From NCBI RefSeq assembly GCF_013204825.1, contig NZ_JABMKV010000002.1:682001-746000 (forward strand): a stretch of DNA of 64,000 nucleotides, written 5' to 3'. A program made the translations under genes and the position numbers. Below, in pieces: positions 58,915 through 64,000 of the stretch. The DNA comes from Pedobacter boryungensis. Lineage in GTDB: Bacteria > Bacteroidota > Bacteroidia > Sphingobacteriales > Sphingobacteriaceae. The notes beneath the pieces were generated by a model, which was given only the letters and a program-made list of their open reading frames with translations, did not search any database and had not been told where the DNA came from. Position 1 is the stretch's first letter. Every line of letters begins with the position of its first letter.

Positions 58915-61296
58915 ATGGATTCGAGAAGAGATTTTATAAAAAAAGCGGCCTTATTATCAGGTGCATTTGGTTTGCCTAACGTAATTCCGATGTCTATACA
59001 AAAGGCGATGGCAATTAATGCCGAGCCGGGTAGCACATTTTATGATGCAGAGCATATCGTTTTTTTGATGCAAGAAAATCGTTCGTTCGATCACATGTTT
59101 GGCAAAATGAAAGGTGTGCGAGGTTTTAATGATCCGAGAGCAAAAACACTTCCTAATCAGAATAAAGTATGGTTGCAAAGCGATGAAAAGGGAAAAACCT
59201 ATGCGCCATTTCATGTAGATATTAATAAAACTAAAATTACATGGCAAGGCGGATTGGCACATTCATGGCCAGATCAAGTTGCTGCAAGAAATAAAGGGAA
59301 ATACGATAAATGGGTGCCTGTAAAATCGTTAATGACTTTAGGATATTATAAGCGAGAAGATATTCCTTTTTATTACGCAATGGCTGATGCGTTTACCATT
59401 TGCGATCATCATTTTTGTTCATCGTTAACAGGTACCACGCCAAATAGGCTTTTCTTTTGGACGGGGACAATTCGTCCAGAGCAAAATGGAAATTCAGTTG
59501 CAGTGGTGAATAATTCGCAGGCTGAATCGCAAGATAATGTGTTTGTAGATTGGCAAACTTTTCCTGAATTATTAGAAGATAATGGAGTTTCTTGGAAGGT
59601 TTATCAAAATGAATTATGGACTGCAAAACTAACTAATTTAGATAAGGACGGAGAAATTGACGATTGGTTGGGTAACTATGGCGATAATCCGTTAGAATAC
59701 ATTACACGTCATCATGTTAAATTATCGGCTTATTTCCGCAAAAATGGAGATAAAACAAATCACCCTGAGCTAACAGTTGATGAAGTTTTAGCAAAGTATA
59801 ATCAACTCTCGCAACGCGAAAAAAATTTAATTGATAAAGCGTTTACCACCAATATTGATAACCCTGATTATTTAAAATTAGCACCATTTACTTTTACAAA
59901 TGATGAAGGTAAAACGGAAACGCTAAACATTCCGAAGGAAGATATTTTTGAGCAGTTTAGAAAGGATGTTGATACTGGGAAATTGCCAACTGTTTCGTGG
60001 TTAGTTGCTCCTCAACGATTTTCAGATCATACTAGTTCGCCATTGTATGGTACGTGGTATGTTTCGGAAGCGATAGATATTTTAACTAAAAATCCAGAGG
60101 TGTGGAAGAAAACGATTTTCATTTTAACATATGATGAAAATGACGGGTATTTTGATCATTTGTCACCTTTTGTGCCGCCAAAACCAGAAGATTTATCGAC
60201 AGGGAAAGTAAGTGAGGGGTTAGAAACGTGGGCCGATTATGAATTTAAAAAGGATAGTCCGATAGGTTTAGGATACCGAGTACCAATGATGATAGCCTCG
60301 CCTTGGAGTAAGGGTGGTTATGTGAACTCGCAGGTTTTCGACCATACTTCTTCTTTACTATTTTTAGAGAATTTCTTGAGCAATAAAACGGGTAAGAAAA
60401 TCAAAAGTGATACGATTAGTCCGTGGCGGAGGGCGATTTGTGGAGATTTAACATCGGTATTTAGACCATATACTGGTGAGACTATCAATACTCCAGCAAG
60501 GCTGAAAAGAGAAAAAGTAATAGGCGATATTCAAAATGCAAAATCTAAGCCTGCTCAAGTAACGCCAACAGCATTAGCAAAGGAAGAGATTGATAAAATA
60601 AATTCTTTGCCGCCATTTCATAAAGATGCATCTGAATTTGCACCTGTACAAGAAAAAGGTACAAAGCTTGCTTGTGCATTGCCTTATCAATTACAGGTTG
60701 ATTCACTTATTAATATCGATAACATTGAACTAGATTTTACATCGCTTAAAACTTCATTTGGACAGAAATTGGCAAATGTGGGTGCGCCATTTAGTGTTTA
60801 CACGCCAAGTAGCTACTTAAAAGAAGCTGGCAAAACCTGGAATTATGCGGTAAAAGCTGGCGGTTGGTTAAGAGATAGTTGGAAGATTGCTGACTTTAAG
60901 GATGGGATTTATAATCTTGTTGTTAATGGGCCAAATGGTTTTTTCCGTCATTTTAAAGGAGATAAGCACGATCCACTGTTAAGTCTAGAGTGCACCTATG
61001 AACAGAATGGTGTATTAAAAAAAGCAACAGGCAATATTCAGCTTTTGCTCGAGAATATTGAAATGTCGGCTTTGCAAATTCAAATTACAGACGATGTTTA
61101 TAAAGCCAATTCTAAAAATATCACCATTGCTGCAAACAGTAAAAAGACCGTTACCCTTAATTTGCAAAAAAGTCTGGGTTGGTACGATTTTAAAGTTGAA
61201 GTAAAGGGTAAAGCAAATTTTAGTAAGCATTATGCAGGCCATGTAGAAACTGGAGAAGATTCTATAACAGATCCTTTTATGGGTGGTGTGTTGTAA
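58915..61296 (+). CDS. Phosphocholine-specific phospholipase C, Tat-exported
   Basis: 793 residues. A twin-arginine signal (SRRDFIKK at residues 3-10) leads into a phosphoesterase domain: VFLMQENRSFDHMFG, CDHHFCSSLTGTTPNR, IFILTYDENDGYFDHLSPFVPP and SPWSKGGYVN with the metal-binding Asn, Asp and His. Two C-terminal beta domains end the protein, as in Pseudomonas PlcH/PlcN. It hydrolyses phosphatidylcholine or related lipids outside the cytoplasm. The 21-bp array starts about 43 bases past its stop, and the frame stays open beyond that stop. Confidence 0.95.
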   Translation: MDSRRDFIKKAALLSGAFGLPNVIPMSIQKAMAINAEPGSTFYDAEHIVFLMQENRSFDHMFGKMKGVRGFNDPRAKTLPNQNKVWLQSDEKGKTYAPFHVDINKTKITWQGGLAHSWPDQVAARNKGKYDKWVPVKSLMTLGYYKREDIPFYYAMADAFTICDHHFCSSLTGTTPNRLFFWTGTIRPEQNGNSVAVVNNSQAESQDNVFVDWQTFPELLEDNGVSWKVYQNELWTAKLTNLDKDGEIDDWLGNYGDNPLEYITRHHVKLSAYFRKNGDKTNHPELTVDEVLAKYNQLSQREKNLIDKAFTTNIDNPDYLKLAPFTFTNDEGKTETLNIPKEDIFEQFRKDVDTGKLPTVSWLVAPQRFSDHTSSPLYGTWYVSEAIDILTKNPEVWKKTIFILTYDENDGYFDHLSPFVPPKPEDLSTGKVSEGLETWADYEFKKDSPIGLGYRVPMMIASPWSKGGYVNSQVFDHTSSLLFLENFLSNKTGKKIKSDTISPWRRAICGDLTSVFRPYTGETINTPARLKREKVIGDIQNAKSKPAQVTPTALAKEEIDKINSLPPFHKDASEFAPVQEKGTKLACALPYQLQVDSLINIDNIELDFTSLKTSFGQKLANVGAPFSVYTPSSYLKEAGKTWNYAVKAGGWLRDSWKIADFKDGIYNLVVNGPNGFFRHFKGDKHDPLLSLECTYEQNGVLKKATGNIQLLLENIEMSALQIQITDDVYKANSKNITIAANSKKTVTLNLQKSLGWYDFKVEVKGKANFSKHYAGHVETGEDSITDPFMGGVL

Positions 61297-61324
61297 GCGC
61301 TAAAGAATTACCGTTTTGCAGGTG

Positions 61325-61660
61325 TTAGGTTTCCTTTTTACATTGGTAGTTTTCTTTTTTACATTGTTAGGTTTCCTTTTTACATTGGTAGTTTTCTTTT
61401 TTACATTGCTAGGTTTCTTTTTGACATCGTTAGATTTCTTTTTTACATCGTTAGTTTTCCTTTTTACATAGGTAGATTTCTTTTTGACATAGCTAATTTT
61501 CCTTTTTACATTGGTAGATTTCTTTTTTACATTGTCAGTTTTCTTTTTTACATAGCCAAGTTTCTTTTTTGCATTGCTAGTTTTCTTTTTTACAATGGCG
61601 GTTTTCTTTTTTACATAGATAGATCTCTTTTTTACATTGCTAGTTTTCTTTTTGCTGGTA
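61325..61660. repeat. Degenerate 21-bp tandem array, fifteen units
   Basis: ACA(T) cores recur at exactly 21-base steps from 61340 to 61634 (15 positions), with consensus about TTTACATTGGTAGTTTTCTTT. Each unit carries a run of five to six T. Two frames, one per strand, are open throughout: FLFYIxx heptads on the plus strand and VKKKTxN heptads on the minus strand, neither with a start codon. The array occupies most of the 397-base gap between the phospholipase C and GNAT genes. Confidence 0.9.
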
Positions 61661-61681
61661 GGTGAATTTGTGATAAACCAC

Positions 61682-61689
61682 TAACTTTG
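61682..61689 (+). promoter_or_regulatory. -7 promoter element (TAACTTTG) of the GNAT gene
   Basis: An exact TAnnTTTG box ending 4 bases before the ATG at 61694. Transcription would start at about the ATG, implying a leaderless mRNA as proposed for rnhB. The nearest upstream TTTG (61667) is too close to be the -33 element. Confidence 0.5.
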
Positions 61690-61693
61690 TACT

Positions 61694-62176
61694 ATGCAAC
61701 CTACTATAAGACCAATTAAGCAGAGTGATGATGTTGCGTTAAGCAAACTCATTAAAAGTGTTTTAACGGAATTTAAAGCGAATAAACCTGGTACGGCTTT
61801 CTTTGATGAAGGCACAAATCATTTATCGACTGTGTTTGAAAATGATAAGTCTGTTTATTGGGTGATTGAAGAAAATGGAGACGTGATTGGCGGTGGCGGT
61901 ATTTTTCCGACGGCAAACTTACCAGAAGGAACATGTGAACTAGTGAAACTTTATTTGTATCCTGAAGCTAGAGGGAGAGGTTTAGGCAAAGCTGTTATGG
62001 ATAAATGTTTTGCGTCTGCTATAGCATTAGGGTATGAGAATATTTATTTAGAATCTATGCCAGAGTTAAATCAGGCTGTAAGTATGTACGAACGGTTAGG
62101 TTTTGAGAAATTATGTAGCTCGTTAGGTAATTCGGGGCATTTTGGTTGTGATATTTGGATGGTGAAAAAATTGTAA
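61694..62176 (+). CDS. GNAT acetyltransferase
   Basis: 160 residues. The acetyl-CoA motif is LVKLYLYPEARGRGLGKAVMDKCF, with GDVIGGGGIFPT before it and LNQAVSMYERLGFEKL after it, the usual pattern. The substrate is unknown. It begins just past the 21-bp array with a TAACTTTG box at its start codon and is followed by REP-like repeats. Confidence 0.9.
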   Translation: MQPTIRPIKQSDDVALSKLIKSVLTEFKANKPGTAFFDEGTNHLSTVFENDKSVYWVIEENGDVIGGGGIFPTANLPEGTCELVKLYLYPEARGRGLGKAVMDKCFASAIALGYENIYLESMPELNQAVSMYERLGFEKLCSSLGNSGHFGCDIWMVKKL

Positions 62177-62195
62177 AAACTTGCCCTTGCATTAG

Positions 62196-62342
62196 GATTC
62201 CCAATCGAGTTGGGAATGACGGTTGAGATGATAAGGTGATATCATCTAATCGCTAATTCTTTCTAATAGATTCCTCGTGCCTCGGAATGACAAATTTTGT
62301 TTTATAATGCATTAATATTCCCAATCGAGTTGGGAATGACGG
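62196..62342. repeat. REP-like hairpin cluster
   Basis: Two near-identical hairpins, at 62196-62222 and 62317-62342, contain ATTCCCAA-TCGAG-TTGGGAAT followed by GACGG. Between them, 62269-62291 holds a variant, ATTCCTCGTGCCTCGGAATGAC, related to the 26-mer at 28990 and 42401. They fill the gap between the GNAT gene and the convergent DUF2130 gene. No ORF is credible. Confidence 0.75.
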
Positions 62343-62377
62343 CTATGTGGGAATGGCAAATCTGGTTATTATCATGA

Positions 62378-63661
62378 TTATTCTAACAACAAATCTTCTT
62401 CTTCATCGCCTAAGCTCAATTGGATATTATCATTACCAGAAATTCCTTCAATGGAGCCACGAATATGTGCAGCGTTTAAAAGTACTTTTTCTAGCTGTTT
62501 TTCTCTGCTTTTCCATAGGCGTTCCATGGCATCTCGTTCTCGCTGAATAGATAGTTTCATGCTCATAAAACCTTCGCGGATAGCTTTCCATTGTTCAGAA
62601 AATTCATTTCCATTAAGGTAATCGTACAACATGTGCATTTTATCGCCCTTGTTTTCTTGTGTTTTAGTTGCGCCAAATAGTTTTATAATTCCATCTCTCA
62701 GGATATAAGAAACTGCTTTAACTTCATCAAAGGAACAAATCCATACGCCATCTTTTTCTCCGAAACAATCCATCCCCTTTGGGTAACATTGGGTAACAAT
62801 TACAGCAACATCTACGCCCATGCTGCGCATATCTTTTTTCAATTTCTCAATCCATTCCATCGAAAAATCCTTAGTTCGTTTGCTTTCGTAAATAATTTTA
62901 CCACATTCTTGTCCGAATTGGTTGCGCACATTATGTACACAATCTGCCCCTCGAACACCCTTGCCAACTTCCTCAATTAAATCAAATGGAAAAGTATTTC
63001 GAAGCAATTCTTCCAGGATTAATTCCTGTACTTCACCTTGTAATTGCATAGAACCCTGCTCGGCTTTACGCTTCATTTCTTCGGCCAGTTTCTTTTGGTC
63101 GTCTAGTTGTTTTTCTAATTCCTTAACGCGGAGCTGATGTTCGGTATCTTTCAAATTGTTCTTTTCCAATTCTTGCTTGCGCACTTGGGCAACTAATTCT
63201 TCGCGTTGTTCTTGTAGCTTACGTTGGATGTTTAACTCCAATTCTGCTTCGCGATTTTTTATTTCTTGTTCCTTTTTTAAAAATTCAATTTCTTTAGCAC
63301 GAGCAAGTTTCAGCTTTTCTTCGTTCTCTTTATTGGCCTCTTCGAACATTTTCAGTTTATTCTCGAAATCTGCGCTTATCGTTTTACGTAAATTTTCGGC
63401 CATTGATGTTTGCAAAGCAGCCTTTTCTTGTGCTAATTTTTGCTCGAAAGCTAGTTCTTGTTGCTTTTTTTGCGTGTTGTAAAGTTCTTCTTGTTGTTTT
63501 TTTTGAATTTCAAATGCTTGGGATTTTTTCAGGAATTCTTCCTCTTTTTGCTTTTTGTAGCTTAACATTTCTTGCCTCATTCCTTGTTTAAGGTCTTCGG
63601 TAATTGCTGCTTCAAGCGGAAAAATATGATTACAACTAGGACATTTGATTTCTGTAGACAT
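62378..63661 (-). CDS. DUF2130 protein: coiled coil plus predicted PD-(D/E)XK nuclease fold
   Basis: 427 residues. A CPSC motif near the N-terminus (Cys7, Cys10) may hold half a zinc site. Residues about 25-215 form one long charged coiled coil. The C-terminal domain has GADCVHNVRNQFGQECGKII then YESKRTKDF, with Asp and Glu-x-Lys spaced as in PD-(D/E)XK nucleases, then WIEKLKKDMRSMGVDVAVIV. That fold was proposed for the DUF2130 family; the role is unknown. It stands alone, with no defence or mobile genes nearby. Confidence 0.85.
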   Translation of the reverse strand: MSTEIKCPSCNHIFPLEAAITEDLKQGMRQEMLSYKKQKEEEFLKKSQAFEIQKKQQEELYNTQKKQQELAFEQKLAQEKAALQTSMAENLRKTISADFENKLKMFEEANKENEEKLKLARAKEIEFLKKEQEIKNREAELELNIQRKLQEQREELVAQVRKQELEKNNLKDTEHQLRVKELEKQLDDQKKLAEEMKRKAEQGSMQLQGEVQELILEELLRNTFPFDLIEEVGKGVRGADCVHNVRNQFGQECGKIIYESKRTKDFSMEWIEKLKKDMRSMGVDVAVIVTQCYPKGMDCFGEKDGVWICSFDEVKAVSYILRDGIIKLFGATKTQENKGDKMHMLYDYLNGNEFSEQWKAIREGFMSMKLSIQRERDAMERLWKSREKQLEKVLLNAAHIRGSIEGISGNDNIQLSLGDEEEDLLLE

Positions 63662-63768
63662 TTGCTATGATTTTATTGATGCTAAATTTTAGGCGAACTC
63701 AAAAATACAGAAATAATGGATAGGTTTTTACAGCCTAATGTCTATTTTTGGTTTACAATAAAACCTCC

Positions 63769-64000
63769 ATGTTTAGGTCGATAATTAACGCATACAAAAC
63801 CTCTTTTTCTGGATTAAGTAAAGAAACCTGGCTATTAAGTTCGGTAATTTTATTGAATCGTTGCGGGTATATGGCGGTTCCATTTATGGGTTTGTATGTT
63901 ACGCAAGCACTGCATCGCCCTGCGTCTGATGCTGGCATTATTATTTCTTTATTTGGTATAGGTTCTATTTTGGGTGCAACAGCAGGGGGTAAGTTAACCG
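63769..64000 (+). CDS. N-terminus of an MFS transporter (runs off the window)
   Basis: 77 codons are visible from the ATG at 63769. The first helix region reads LSKETWLLSSVILLNRCGYM, followed by AVPFMGLYVTQ and a second helix with IIISLFGIGSILGATAGG, typical of helices 1 and 2 of drug/proton antiporter-type MFS proteins including the cytoplasmic glycine turn. The rest is outside the window, so substrate class cannot be judged. Confidence 0.85.
   Translation, partial: MFRSIINAYKTSFSGLSKETWLLSSVILLNRCGYMAVPFMGLYVTQALHRPASDAGIIISLFGIGSILGATAGGKLT

Noticed and set aside
61325..61660. Protein-coding heptad repeats (FLFYIxx or VKKKTxN)
   Set aside because: A 21-bp period keeps a frame open automatically once one unit lacks a stop. 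Neither frame has an ATG, GTG or TTG upstream, and the plus frame follows a stop codon.
62378..63661. Anti-phage defence gene
   Set aside because: The nuclease-like fold alone is not enough. No methylase, helicase, toxin or mobile-element gene is adjacent.

Overview
The window looks like chromosomal DNA of a gliding, Pedobacter-like member of the Sphingobacteriaceae (Bacteroidota). The evidence is an AT-rich sequence, a gldKLMN type IX secretion cluster plus sprE/porW and gldB, an F-type ATP synthase operon without atpD and atpC, DUF4271 next to hemD, and -7 boxes of the form TAnnTTTG in front of several genes. Shine-Dalgarno sites are mostly weak, also typical of the phylum. I see no phage, integrase, transposase, CRISPR array or rRNA operon. 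The window is mainly core genome, and the unusual signals lie in one tRNA synthetase and in the intergenic DNA.

Layout. 1-6.8 kb: DUF4271, hemD, then gldK-gldL-gldM-gldN. 6.8-13.7 kb, minus strand: sprE/porW, a class A penicillin-binding protein and uvrC. 13.8-19.8 kb: the ATP synthase operon (atpZ-like, a small membrane protein, atpB, E, F, H, A, G). 20-29 kb: two lipoproteins, an acid phosphatase, ruvC, a flippase-like protein, two glycosyltransferases, an orphan ABC permease and rnhB. 29-31.3 kb: repeat-rich DNA around one XRE-type regulator and one membrane protein. 31.3-37.5 kb: gcvT, comB, a patatin, gldB, an outer-membrane barrel and nadE. 37.5-41 kb, minus: rsmI, a PH/SHOCT protein, lnt and lspA. 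41-53 kb: serS, then minus-strand envelope and housekeeping genes including ileS-dksA-lspA and an RND/MMPL transporter. 53-64 kb: dgkA-recO, a tRNA-Val, a periplasmic gene set (SUMF1-like, Gfo/Idh/MocA, ApbE, aldose epimerase, phospholipase C), a GNAT, a DUF2130 protein and the start of an MFS transporter.

Shared themes. Envelope biogenesis dominates: the T9SS/gliding genes encode several lipoproteins, and both prolipoprotein signal peptidases plus apolipoprotein N-acyltransferase are here to mature such proteins. sprE/porW is four bases from a peptidoglycan synthase gene.

Most notable observations. (1) The isoleucyl-tRNA synthetase has GIHH where class I enzymes have HIGH, the altered motif described for mupirocin-hyper-resistant IleRS2 enzymes. 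(2) Two degenerate tandem arrays of unrelated sequence, at 29.55 and 61.34 kb, share an exact 21-bp period. (3) Every gap downstream of atpE in the ATP synthase operon carries an inverted-repeat element, some with a 7-bp phase, and similar 7-bp arrays recur elsewhere. (4) A multi-hairpin element sits at 29.93-30.24 kb. (5) REP-like 26-mers and an AACCCGAT...AGCGGG element are dispersed in gaps.
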